From CAZCGA01 sp964498075 (GTDB taxonomy: Bacteria; Desulfobacterota; Binatia; HRBIN30): a stretch of DNA of 33,535 nt. Position numbers and translations under genes: made by a program. Position 1 is the first letter of the stretch. Each line of letters opens with the position of its first letter. The notes below the pieces were generated by a model. It saw nothing but the letters and a program-made list of their open reading frames with translations, had not been told where the DNA came from and did no database searches. Below, piece by piece: positions 1 through 7,492 of the stretch. The stretch lies in contig CAZCGA010000065.1 of assembly GCA_964498075.1 (NCBI GenBank), forward strand, positions 1 through 33,535, read 5' to 3'.

Positions 1-1833
1 CTGCCGGACCATGTGTTCCGCAACGACGGCGGCCGGTTCGTGGACGTGACCGAGCAGGCAGGGATCCGGGACATCGACGGCCGCGGCCTGGGAGTGCTCG
101 CCGGAGATTTCCTCAAGGCCGCGTCGGACATGGCCGTGCCGATGGTCGGTGTCGGCTTGCTGTATCACCAGGGGTACTTCCACCAGCGCATGGATACGGA
201 GGGGTATCAGCACGAGTACTGGACCAACACTCAGTTCGAGCGATTGCCCGCGGCGCGCGTGACCGCAGCCGACGAGACGCCGCTGACCGTCGACATCGTC
301 ATCCGCGACCGCACGGTGCACATCCAAGTGTGGCGCATCGACGTGGGGCGCGTGCCGCTGTACTTGCTGGACACTGACCGGGACGACAACCACCCCATCG
401 ATCGGTGGATTACGGCACGGCTGTACATCGGCGATCGGCACACGCGCCTGGCGCAGTACGCCGTTCTCGGCATCGGTGGTGTGCGCGCCCTGGACGCGAT
501 GGGTATCCGTCCGGCGCTCGTCCACCTCAACGAAGGTCACGGTGCCTTGAGCAGCCGGGAACGGCTGCGCCGCCTGCTGGCAACCGGGCGCCCGTTTGAA
601 GAGGCGCTCGCTTTGTTGCGGCGGGACACGGTCTTCACCACGCACACCCCCGTACCGGCCGGGAACGAAGGGTACAGCCAGGAGGAAGTCGAGCCCGTGC
701 TCGGCGATTTCATCGACGATGTCGGTATCCCGCGCCGCACCTACTATGACCTGGGCCGGATGGTGCCCGGCAACGACCAGGAACCGACGAACATCACGCC
801 GCTTGCCCTGCGCACCAGCCGCGCCGCCAATGCCGTTTCGCGCCGGCACGCCGCAGTGGCGCGGGCGATGTGGCGGCCGCTGTGGCCCGACCGCACGGAA
901 GCCGAGGTGCCGATCGGGTACGTAACCAACGGGGTACACACCATGACCTGGATGTCGGCACCGATGCAGGAGCTGCTCGACCGGCATCTCGGAACGGACT
1001 GGCGGACGCGCATCGCGGAGCCGGGATTTTGGGAGCGCGTCACCGCCATCCCCGATGGCGAGCTGTGGCAGGTCCGCTGCAAGCAGAGAGAGACCTTCAT
1101 TGGCTATGTCCGCGAGCAATCGATTCGCGACCGCCTCGCCCGCGGCGAGGAGCCCGCCTACGTCGAGGCCGCCGCTCGCTCCTTCGACCCCAACGTGCTG
1201 ACGATCGGGTTCGCACGCCGCATGGCCACGTACAAGCGCTTCTACCTCTTGGGCCGGTTTCCGGAGCGCGCCTTGCGCCTGATCGCCGACGGACCGACCC
1301 CAATCCAGCTCATCGTCGCCGGCAAAGCCCACCCGCAAGACCGCGAGGCGAAGGAAGCGCTGCATAACTTCTTCCAGATCAAGCGTGCGCCAGCAGTCGC
1401 TGAGCGCGTGGCCTTCCTGGAGGACTATGACCTGCACATGGCGCCGCGCATCGTCTCCGGGGTTGATCTCTGGCTCAATCTGCCGCGGCCGCCGATGGAG
1501 GCCAGCGGTACGAGCGGGATGAAAGTCACGCTCAACGGAGGCCTCAACCTGAGCGTCCTCGACGGCTGGTGGGAGGAAGCGTACGACGGCGAAAACGGTT
1601 GGGCTATCGCTTCGACCAACGGCGATCCGCAGGCGCAGGACGATCGCGACGCGGCGGCGGTGCTCGATCTCCTCGAGCAGCAGGTCATCCCGTTGTTCTA
1701 CGACCGCGGCCCGGACGGCGTCCCGCACGGCTGGTTGCGCCGGATCAAACGGGCCATGCTGACACTGATCCCCCGCTTCACCGCCGAGCGCATGCTGCGC
1801 GAGTACGTCGAGACGATGTACTCGGCGCCGTAG
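1..1833 (+). CDS. glgP: Alpha-glucan (glycogen) phosphorylase, GT35, 5'-partial with foreign N-terminus
   Basis: This is a phosphorylase that cleaves alpha-1,4-glucans with phosphate to give glucose-1-phosphate in the cytoplasm. It is the divergent bacterial (Thermotoga/Mycobacterium) type. Recognisable blocks are GVGLLYHQGYF near the start, YVTNGVHTMTW, GFARRMATYKRF and IVAGKAHPQDREAK. The pyridoxal-phosphate site EASGTSGMK has its lysine codon at 1522-1524. The family is normally about 800 residues or more, so roughly the first 200 residues are missing. The frame is open to the left edge. The first ~30 codons are not phosphorylase: they read FRNDGGRFVDVTEQAGI, typical of FG-GAP/ASPIC (CRTAC1-like) repeats. 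The two families meet in GLGVLAGD, a string both share. The true start is therefore not in the window, and the GTG at 13 should not be taken as one. The family call is secure; the joined 5' end is probably a recombination or assembly junction. Confidence 0.9.
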   Translation: MPDHVFRNDGGRFVDVTEQAGIRDIDGRGLGVLAGDFLKAASDMAVPMVGVGLLYHQGYFHQRMDTEGYQHEYWTNTQFERLPAARVTAADETPLTVDIVIRDRTVHIQVWRIDVGRVPLYLLDTDRDDNHPIDRWITARLYIGDRHTRLAQYAVLGIGGVRALDAMGIRPALVHLNEGHGALSSRERLRRLLATGRPFEEALALLRRDTVFTTHTPVPAGNEGYSQEEVEPVLGDFIDDVGIPRRTYYDLGRMVPGNDQEPTNITPLALRTSRAANAVSRRHAAVARAMWRPLWPDRTEAEVPIGYVTNGVHTMTWMSAPMQELLDRHLGTDWRTRIAEPGFWERVTAIPDGELWQVRCKQRETFIGYVREQSIRDRLARGEEPAYVEAAARSFDPNVLTIGFARRMATYKRFYLLGRFPERALRLIADGPTPIQLIVAGKAHPQDREAKEALHNFFQIKRAPAVAERVAFLEDYDLHMAPRIVSGVDLWLNLPRPPMEASGTSGMKVTLNGGLNLSVLDGWWEEAYDGENGWAIASTNGDPQAQDDRDAAAVLDLLEQQVIPLFYDRGPDGVPHGWLRRIKRAMLTLIPRFTAERMLREYVETMYSAP

Positions 1834-1919
1834 AGCCTGCGGCCGGCGTCAATTCCATGGCCCGCTCCCCGTTGGGTCGCTCCGGGCTGCCAAGTCCGAC
1901 GGGCTGCTAGGAGCCGCGG

Positions 1920-3398
1920 CTACGCCGGCGGTGGCGGGCCGCCGTTCGGCCGGATGCCGTGGGGAGCGGTACGCTTGCGCGCCGGCGGGGTTTCCGTCGC
2001 CGCGCTGGCTGCAGCGCACAGCTCGGCAAAGGAGGCGTCGACCGCGCCGATGAAGTCGTGGAGATCCGGGATCACGTCCCAGTCGGCGTTGAACCCCCAC
2101 CAGACCTTGCCGGCGTAGCTGAAGAGCGCGATCCCCAGACCCAGGTTCACGAACAGCGGCACCATGGGATAGGCCTCGATCATGGGCGCCCCCAGCAGGT
2201 AGAGCGGCACCTGCGGGCCCGGAACGTTGGTCACCACCATGTTGAAGGGGCTGGCTTGCATCGCCAGGCGCATCGCCACACTCAAGAGGGCGGAGCCGGT
2301 CCACTCGGCAACTTCGCTGAGCAACTCCGTCCCGTGCGCTTGCTTGGAGCGCTTCAGGCGCGCCGTCGTCTCCACCACCTTGGCGAGTCGTTTCTGTGGA
2401 TTGCGTTCGGCGATGGGGAGATCAACGAGCCAGCCGGCGACGCGATTGCCAAGCGTGCCATGATCCGCGGGGCCGCGCAGGCTCACCGGAACGAAGACGC
2501 GGAACTCGAGGCCGTCGGGGTCGACGCTGCGCCGTTCGAGGAAGCGGCGCACCGCTCCGGCCGCGGTGGCCAGGACGACATCGTTCACGGTGCCACCGAG
2601 ACGGTTGCGCACCTCGCGGATCGCAGCCAAGTCCACGCTGGTCCAGTCGAAGCGGCGGTGTGGACCAACGAGCTGGTTGAATGGAGTATCCGACGCCAAG
2701 CGTAGGCCGGTGCCGAGCACCTCGGCAACGGCTCCCAGCCCGTCGCGGACGCCTGACCAGACCTGACCGGGTCGTTGCGCGAAACGCATCGCCAGACCGA
2801 GCGGCGCCCGGGCGCGTTGCACCACCTCATCGCGCAGCAATGCCAAGCGGCTGGGGGCCGGGCGCGGGATCCAGCGCGGCGACTCGGTGACGGTTGCGTC
2901 GGGGGTCGGGCTCAGCAGGACCGTGAGCAGGTCGACACCCGATATGCCGTCGATCATGCAGTGGTGCACCTTGCTGATCATTGCAAAGCGGCCGCCCTGC
3001 AAGCCTTCTACGATCCAGGTCTCCCACAGCGGTTTGCCGCGGTCGAGCTGCTGCGTCATGATCCGCGCCGCCAGGCGCTTGAGCTGACGCTCATCCCCAG
3101 GGTGTGGCAGGCAGGTGTGGCGCAGGTGGTAGTGCAAGTTGAAGCGCTCGTCGTCGATCCACACCGGATGGTTTTCGATGGGAATGTACGCCAGCCGCTC
3201 GCGGTAGCGGGGGATCCTGTGGAGGCGGGAGGCGATGTGCGCCGTGATGCGGTCGATGTCGATCCCGCCGTCGGCTGTCGCCAACGGTCCCGCTTCGAAG
3301 AGTGCCGTCGAGGCCACGTGCATGGGCGTGTTAGGGCTCTCGAACACGAGGAACGAGTTGTCCAACGCCGTGAGGCGCTCGTATCGATAATCAGCCAT
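1920..3398 (-). CDS. Wax ester synthase/diacylglycerol acyltransferase (WS/DGAT)
   Basis: This enzyme joins fatty acyl-CoA to a fatty alcohol or diacylglycerol, making wax esters or triacylglycerol at the membrane or lipid-body surface. The 492-residue product opens with the family start LTALDNSFLVFE. It carries the catalytic HHxxxDG motif as HHCMIDG (His145, His146, Asp150, Gly151) and later family blocks such as NDVVLA and SNVPGP-like TNVPGP. The ATG at 3398 is chosen because AGGAGGG lies about 7 bases upstream and the family consensus begins right there; the frame stays open 32 codons further upstream without homology. It converges with the phosphorylase gene across a short gap. Storage-lipid synthesis beside glycogen breakdown fits a carbon-storage theme, but they are not co-transcribed. 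Substrate preference cannot be read from the sequence. Confidence 0.93.
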   Translation of the reverse strand: MADYRYERLTALDNSFLVFESPNTPMHVASTALFEAGPLATADGGIDIDRITAHIASRLHRIPRYRERLAYIPIENHPVWIDDERFNLHYHLRHTCLPHPGDERQLKRLAARIMTQQLDRGKPLWETWIVEGLQGGRFAMISKVHHCMIDGISGVDLLTVLLSPTPDATVTESPRWIPRPAPSRLALLRDEVVQRARAPLGLAMRFAQRPGQVWSGVRDGLGAVAEVLGTGLRLASDTPFNQLVGPHRRFDWTSVDLAAIREVRNRLGGTVNDVVLATAAGAVRRFLERRSVDPDGLEFRVFVPVSLRGPADHGTLGNRVAGWLVDLPIAERNPQKRLAKVVETTARLKRSKQAHGTELLSEVAEWTGSALLSVAMRLAMQASPFNMVVTNVPGPQVPLYLLGAPMIEAYPMVPLFVNLGLGIALFSYAGKVWWGFNADWDVIPDLHDFIGAVDASFAELCAAASAATETPPARKRTAPHGIRPNGGPPPPA

Positions 3399-3623
3399 GA
3401 TAGGCCCTCCTGAAACCTCCCCCGAGGTGTCGTTCAGAAGAGCAAGGCGAGTGCCCGCGAGTCGAGACGCTGCTTCCTCACAAAGCCGCACCACTCGTTG
3501 CGGTGGGTTCCCAGAGCTGCAAAGGCGCGATTCTCGCCCAACTGCCTACCCAATGCTTACCCGACTGTTTGACAGCTGTATCGTTGGCCGTCGTGGGACC
3601 TTCCAAGCTATTGAAATACCCAG

Positions 3624-3707
3624 TGGCCCTGGAGGGACTTGAACCCCCACCCGCGCAAGGCGGAGCAGATTTTGAGTCTGCCGTGTCTGCCATTCCACCA
3701 CAGGGCC
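3624..3707 (-). tRNA. tRNA-Leu (anticodon CAA)
   Basis: The minus strand folds into a class II tRNA of 84 bases. The acceptor arms GGCCCTG and CAGGGCC pair perfectly. The anticodon stem GCAGA/TCTGC encloses loop CTCAAAA, giving anticodon CAA (decodes UUG). There is a long variable arm and a T arm with GTTCAAGTC. The discriminator base is A and CCA is not encoded. The class II variable arm together with this anticodon identifies leucine. Confidence 0.96.
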
Positions 3708-3714
3708 GTACGGC

Positions 3715-3838
3715 AGTGATGAGTGACCAGTGACTAGTGGGAAGTGCAGGCGAGGTCAAGACGTCGATCGCGGGTCACCCGCCGTTCACGCGCCGGTCGC
3801 TCGGCACTCATCGCTCGTCTCTGATCACTGACTTCACT
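3715..3838. repeat. Inverted pair of degenerate heptanucleotide repeat blocks
   Basis: On the plus strand, 3715-3749 holds five in-phase 7-mers: AGTGATG, AGTGACC, AGTGACT, AGTGGGA, AGTGCAG. On the minus strand, 3829-3795 holds five more: AGTGATC, AGAGACG, AGCGATG, AGTGCCG, AGCGACC. These are preceded by AGTGAAGTC, which contains the stop codon of the HEAT-repeat gene. The two blocks point toward each other around a ~45-base spacer. Similar 5+2 heptads with other cores occur at 17770-17797 and 26588-26632. No known repeat family is recognised. Confidence 0.75.
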
Positions 3839-4535
3839 GCTGCGGCGGCGGACCCTTCGGTTCGAGGAAGGTCTCGGACGGACCCTTGACCTCCTTCTTC
3901 ATCACCGCCTGGTGCTGCTCCACCTTGGCCACCGCTTCGCTGGCCAGACGGCGCACGGTCTGGTCCTGATCGGCCGCGGCGATCTGCGACAGGGTCTCCA
4001 CCGCTTCGGGGGCGCCGATCTCCCCCAGCGCGAAGATAGCGGTTCCGCGTGTCGCCGGGTCGAGGTCGCGATGCAAGTACTCGACGATGGATCGCGCCGC
4101 GCGGGCATCGCCGATCTTTCCCAGCGACGCCAGGATGAGCTGCTTCATGTTGGGATCGGTGGTGCGCAGGAACAGGTACTGTACCAGGACCGGCGTCGCG
4201 TCGGAGGCGCGCATGTCTCCCAACATCGCGATCGCTTTGGCCTGCACGCGAACGTCGGCGTCGCCGAGCGCTTGAATCAGGTACTCGACCGCTTTGTTGT
4301 CCTTGCTCGCGCCCAGCGACTTCACCGCCTCCAAGCGCTTGGCCGGGTCGTCGCTCGCCAGGTTGTGCACGTAGTCGTCGATGCTCGTGCCTTTGGTGCT
4401 CTTATCGTAGCGCTGCCGCACCTGGTTGCTGGAGATCTGAGCGTGGGCGGGCAGCGCGAGCCCCAGAGCCCCGCAAACCAGCGACAGGAGCGACCGCAGC
4501 CGACGCCGGTCTCGTCCTCTGCGCCCGCCGTGCAT
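3834..4535 (-). CDS. Exported HEAT-repeat protein
   Basis: This is a 233-residue secreted or periplasmic protein of unknown partner. An arginine-rich N-terminus is followed by a hydrophobic stretch (LLSLVCGALGLALPAHA) and a likely signal-peptidase cut after AHA-Q. The rest is four or so HEAT/PBS-type helical repeats, for example DPAKRLEAVKSLG, DADVRVQAKAIAMLG and DPATRGTAIFALGEIG, each about 30-35 residues. Such repeats make protein-binding solenoids. The start ATG at 4535 overlaps the stop of the upstream lipoprotein gene (TGATG), so translation is probably coupled; a GTG one codon earlier is an alternative. The tail is proline-rich (PKGPPPQQ). It is likely a scaffold working with the lipoprotein; the specific role is unknown. 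Confidence 0.85.
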   Translation of the reverse strand: MHGGRRGRDRRRLRSLLSLVCGALGLALPAHAQISSNQVRQRYDKSTKGTSIDDYVHNLASDDPAKRLEAVKSLGASKDNKAVEYLIQALGDADVRVQAKAIAMLGDMRASDATPVLVQYLFLRTTDPNMKQLILASLGKIGDARAARSIVEYLHRDLDPATRGTAIFALGEIGAPEAVETLSQIAAADQDQTVRRLASEAVAKVEQHQAVMKKEVKGPSETFLEPKGPPPQQ

Positions 4536-5008
4536 CACGACTCGGGGTTGAAACGGATCATGATCCAGTCCGCCATCTGGTGCACACTGTACGGCGGCGG
4601 ATCGTCACCCTGCAGGTCGAACACCACGCGCAGGCCGCCTTCACGACGCGACACGCGCACGTCCCGGATCTGCGGATCGTCCTGCGGCAGGTTGCGCTCC
4701 GGAAGGTCCCCCTCGCCCACCGGCCCCCAAGCTTGCACCTCGATCTGCGCTGGACGCCGAGAGCTGGAGTGGCGGATCATGATCGGTAACCGGGACAGGC
4801 GCAGCAACACGGCACGGTGACCGTCGACGTCCGTCACCTGCAGGTTGCGCAGCTCCACCGGTGCCGCAGCGCCGCTGGGCGTCGCCGTCGGCCGCCCCAC
4901 CAACTGCGCGCATCCGGCGATCGCCAGTACACACACCAGCGCGGCGATCCGCAGCGCAACGGGCCGCCGCGCCGCACGCCGGGCCGACCATTGAGCCGCC
5001 TGCTGCAT
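4535..5008 (-). CDS. Putative lipoprotein with AMIN-like domain
   Basis: The 157-residue product begins with a basic N-terminus and a hydrophobic segment ending in a lipobox, LAIAGC, with Cys33 as the predicted lipidated residue. The mature part is beta-rich. It ends with VRVSRREGGLRVVFDL and a DWIMIRF strand, the pattern of AMIN domains, which bind cell-wall or outer-membrane partners in amidases, PilQ and related proteins. It is the first gene of a two-gene unit: its TGA overlaps the ATG of the HEAT-repeat gene. A role in envelope assembly or a peptidoglycan-linked complex is inferred from the domain and location signal. The AMIN match rests on strand pattern rather than on a strong motif, so the domain call is moderate. 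Confidence 0.78.
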   Translation of the reverse strand: MQQAAQWSARRAARRPVALRIAALVCVLAIAGCAQLVGRPTATPSGAAAPVELRNLQVTDVDGHRAVLLRLSRLPIMIRHSSSRRPAQIEVQAWGPVGEGDLPERNLPQDDPQIRDVRVSRREGGLRVVFDLQGDDPPPYSVHQMADWIMIRFNPES

Positions 5009-5248
5009 CGCACGATGCTGATAGCCGATCCCACCCGAGGGGGCAAGCGCCGCGGTTCACGTGGCGCATCGTGACCCGTGCCGCACAAGCGGCAGAGGCA
5101 TCCACCTTCGCAGATCTGGCAACCTTCCCCGCACCGCTCGCAGGCGTGGGAAGGACCCACGCTGGCTCCAGCGATCGCGGCGGGCGACTGCCATGCAGGC
5201 CGCGACTGGCAAGCAATTTGCCTCGCTCGCAGCGCGGGGACAATTTCG

Positions 5249-5680
5249 ATGCGCATCGCCGAATGGATGCAACACCCGGTGCATACAGTGAAGCCGCTGG
5301 ACTCGATCCAGCATGCGCGCGAGATCATGGAAACGCGCCGGGTCAATCAGCTGCCCGTGGTGGTCGACGGACGCCTCGTCGGCATCGTCACCGACCGCGA
5401 CTTGCGTGCCGCGTTCCCCTCGGTCTTTGAGGACGCCCCCAATCGACGGACGCACAAGCCGATCGGCGCAGCGGATCCGAAGGCGGTCCGGGTGGAGATG
5501 GTGATGACGTCCAACGTGCTGACCCTCGGCCCGAACGATTCGGTCACCGAGGGCGCCCGCCTGATGCGCAGCGAGCGGGTGGGTGCCCTGCCGATCGTGG
5601 AGGGGGACCGCCTGGTCGGCATGCTGACGCGCAGCGACGTGCTGGACGCGTTCGTCGCGCTGGAGGCGAAAGCACTCTAA
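5249..5680 (+). CDS. Tandem CBS-domain protein
   Basis: This 143-residue cytoplasmic protein consists of two CBS domains and nothing else. The first runs from about residue 8 (MQHPVHTVKP through LPVVVDGRLVGIVTDRDL), the second from about residue 85 (VMTSNVLTLGPNDSVTEGARLM through LPIVEGDRLVGMLTRSDVL). CBS pairs bind adenine nucleotides or similar ligands and act as energy or metabolite sensors. The ATG at 5249 is preferred because the CBS homology begins immediately (MRIAEWMQHPVHTV); the frame is open further upstream but reads as unstructured sequence. A weak GGGGA lies upstream. The gene stands alone, divergent from the lipoprotein gene, so its partner is unknown. Confidence 0.9.
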   Translation: MRIAEWMQHPVHTVKPLDSIQHAREIMETRRVNQLPVVVDGRLVGIVTDRDLRAAFPSVFEDAPNRRTHKPIGAADPKAVRVEMVMTSNVLTLGPNDSVTEGARLMRSERVGALPIVEGDRLVGMLTRSDVLDAFVALEAKAL

Positions 5681-5776
5681 GGGCAAGGCCCGCTTGATCG
5701 ACGGGCGTGTCTCCTGCACTTTGGGCGATGTGCCGGCCGCGCGCCGGCGGGCCGCACGAAAGGAGCACGCTGAACC

Positions 5777-5968
5777 ATGCAATTCGGTATCTTCTACGAG
5801 CACCAGATTCCCCGCCCGTAGCACGACGGCGACGAACACCGGCTGTTCAAGCAGGCACTCGAGCAGGTGGATTCGTATCCGGTGATGATGCAGAAGCTGG
5901 GCGCCCAGGTGGATGACGGCACCATCGGCCAGAAGCTGGCCGCCTCGATCGCTGCCGCGCGCAGCTAG
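5777..5968 (+). pseudogene. Remnant of luciferase-like (LLM) flavin monooxygenase
   Basis: After a good ribosome binding site (AAGGAG), the ATG at 5777 starts MQFGIFYEHQIPRP, the characteristic N-terminus of bacterial luciferase-like monooxygenases. Codon 15 (5819-5821) is TAG where the family usually has tryptophan. The frame then resumes with HDGDEHRLFKQALEQV, still family-like. After about residue 33 it passes into SYPVMMQKLGAQVDD and ends at TAG 5966-5968. A normal LLM protein is over 300 residues, so most of the gene is gone. It looks like an internal deletion joining the 5' end to another piece, possibly the 3' end of the same gene, plus a nonsense mutation. Confidence 0.75.
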
Positions 5969-5972
5969 GTCC

Positions 5973-6443
5973 ATGCAATCCGCGCTGATGCGGTTGCTGC
6001 CGCTGACGGTCTTGCTGTGGACAGCTGCGGCGGCGGCCGACGACTTCCTCCCGCAGGCCGCTCTGGCGGTGCCGATCCATATCCGCTTCGAAGGCTACGT
6101 CGGCGAGAAGCCTGCCCAGCTAGTGCCGGAAGCGTCGTGGGTCCTGGAGACGCGCGGCAAGAAGTACCCGTTCCATGTTTCGCACCTCCAGATCATCACC
6201 GGCGACGTCAGCCCGACCAATATCATTGAGGCGGTCAAGCCCTATCGGGTGACGTTCCGCTTGCGCGGCGATGACGCGAGGCTGCAGCAATTCACCGGAA
6301 CCGCTCCGGGCCAGAAGATCGCGGCGGGCACCGATGGATCGTCCGCGTCGGCGGGCAGCGTCGCATCGCCCGGCCCGAGCTCGGCCTCCGCGCCGCCGTG
6401 CTGGAGCCCTTGCAGCATGTTCATGTCGGCGCCGGCGCAGTAG
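5973..6443 (+). pseudogene. Exported protein of unknown function, 3'-truncated
   Basis: The ATG at 5973 starts a signal peptide (RLLPLTVLLWTAAAAA, cut near AAA-DD). About 100 residues of a beta-rich mature domain follow, including IHIRFEGYVGEKPAQL, VSHLQIITGDVSP and YRVTFRLRG. After about 6330 the frame reads into the antisense of the neighbouring enoyl-CoA hydratase fragment and becomes low-complexity Ser/Ala/Pro. The protein thus seems to lose its natural C-terminus at the point where the hydratase also loses its own. The family is not recognised. The start lies five bases after the stop of the luciferase-like remnant. A short real protein ending inside the overlap cannot be excluded. Confidence 0.6.
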
Positions 6444-6622
6444 CCCTTCCCGGCGCCGGTGATGATGATGACGCGCACCGCGTCGTCCTTGTCCGCCTGC
6501 CGGAAGGCATGCTGGACCTCGGCACCCATGCGCATCGTCCAGGCGTTGAGCTTCTCCGGCCGGTTCAACGTCACCGTCGCGATGCCGTCGCGCACTTCGT
6601 AGAGGATCTGCTCGTAGTCCAT
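6242..6622 (-). pseudogene. Enoyl-CoA hydratase/isomerase, 3'-truncated
   Basis: The ATG at 6622 follows GGAGAAAGGA and begins a normal crotonase: IATVTLNRPEKLNAW, VRVIIITGAGKGYCAGADM and NMLQGL. These are the N-terminal strand, the Asn-Arg-Pro-Glu-Lys motif and the first oxyanion-hole region. Around residue 95 (near position 6335) the homology stops; the frame then reads the antisense of the exported protein gene and ends at 6242. Enoyl-CoA hydratases are about 260 residues and need the second oxyanion-hole glycine and a catalytic Glu/Asp, both absent here. The product cannot be active. It is a fragment left by a deletion, or an assembly join. Confidence 0.82.
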
Positions 6623-6736
6623 CGGCTTGTCCTTTCTCCGCTACGACTCGCGGTGAACGCTATCCTGCGTGCGGCGCGAAGACAACGGCTTTGACCTGAC
6701 GCGGCGACTCCGCTAAGCGGCGCGCAGAGCGCGCCC

Positions 6737-7492
6737 ATGCACCGACCGCACGACAGGCGTCTGATCCGCCGCGTCCTCACCGCCCCCATCAACGACTACC
6801 TCGCAGGCCTCAACGCCTGTCTCACGCCGTTCACGGTGCCAGCCGTCGTGGCGATCGGGGTGTCGTTTGCACTCTCCTGGTGGATCTACGTGCCCATCCA
6901 TGAGCTCGCACACGCCTTCGGCTGTCTGTGGGCCGGCGGCGCCGTGACGCGGCTGGAGATTGCGCCGATCTACGGGGCCGCACTGCTGCAGCGGTTCTTC
7001 CCGTTCGTCGCGGTGGGTTCGGAGTACGCCGGTCAGCTCACCGGGTTCGACACTCACGGCAGCGACCTGACCTACCTGGCGACCGACGCGCTCCCATTTG
7101 TGCTGACCGTCCTCGTCGGCATTCCGCTCCTGCGTTCCGTCGCCGCCGGCCGCGGCGGGCGCGTGTGGAGTTGCATGAAGTTCGGCGCGGCCATCCCGGT
7201 CGCCTACGCGCCGTTCATCTCGCTCACCGGCGACTACTACGAGATGGGCTCCATCCTGTTGTCGCACGCTGTGGCGTTGTGGTCACCGTCGTTCCCCGTG
7301 AGTCGATGGCGCAGCGACGACGTGTTCAAGCTGGTGGATCAGCTGTTCCGTTCGGCTTCGCCGTTCAGCGCCGGCGACGTGGCGGGTGTGTTGACCTCCT
7401 TCCTGATTGGCAGTTGCCTGGCCGTTGCGACCTACGCGGCCGGCGGGCTGGCTGCGCGGTTCTTCGTGCGCTCGACGTCCCTACCGGCGTGA
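6737..7492 (+). CDS. Membrane HExxH metalloprotease-like protein (M50-like)
   Basis: The 251-residue product has several predicted membrane helices (about residues 32-52, 118-135, 150-170 and 222-243). The first helix ends in VPIHELAHAFGC, an HExxH zinc motif placed at the membrane surface as in site-2 protease/M50 families. GCLWAGG after the motif also resembles the family. A clear second zinc ligand (the LDG motif of classical M50 proteins) is not seen, so it may be a divergent or non-classical member. No strong ribosome binding site is visible before ATG 6737. It follows the debris region and is not obviously co-transcribed with anything. A role in intramembrane proteolysis is possible but unproven; substrate unknown. 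Confidence 0.72.
   Translation: MHRPHDRRLIRRVLTAPINDYLAGLNACLTPFTVPAVVAIGVSFALSWWIYVPIHELAHAFGCLWAGGAVTRLEIAPIYGAALLQRFFPFVAVGSEYAGQLTGFDTHGSDLTYLATDALPFVLTVLVGIPLLRSVAAGRGGRVWSCMKFGAAIPVAYAPFISLTGDYYEMGSILLSHAVALWSPSFPVSRWRSDDVFKLVDQLFRSASPFSAGDVAGVLTSFLIGSCLAVATYAAGGLAARFFVRSTSLPA

Noticed and set aside
3754..3759. TTGACC box upstream of tRNA-Leu as its promoter
   Set aside because: The sequence 17 bases downstream (TAGTCA) is a poor -10 and is part of the heptad array, so the promoter cannot be placed with confidence.
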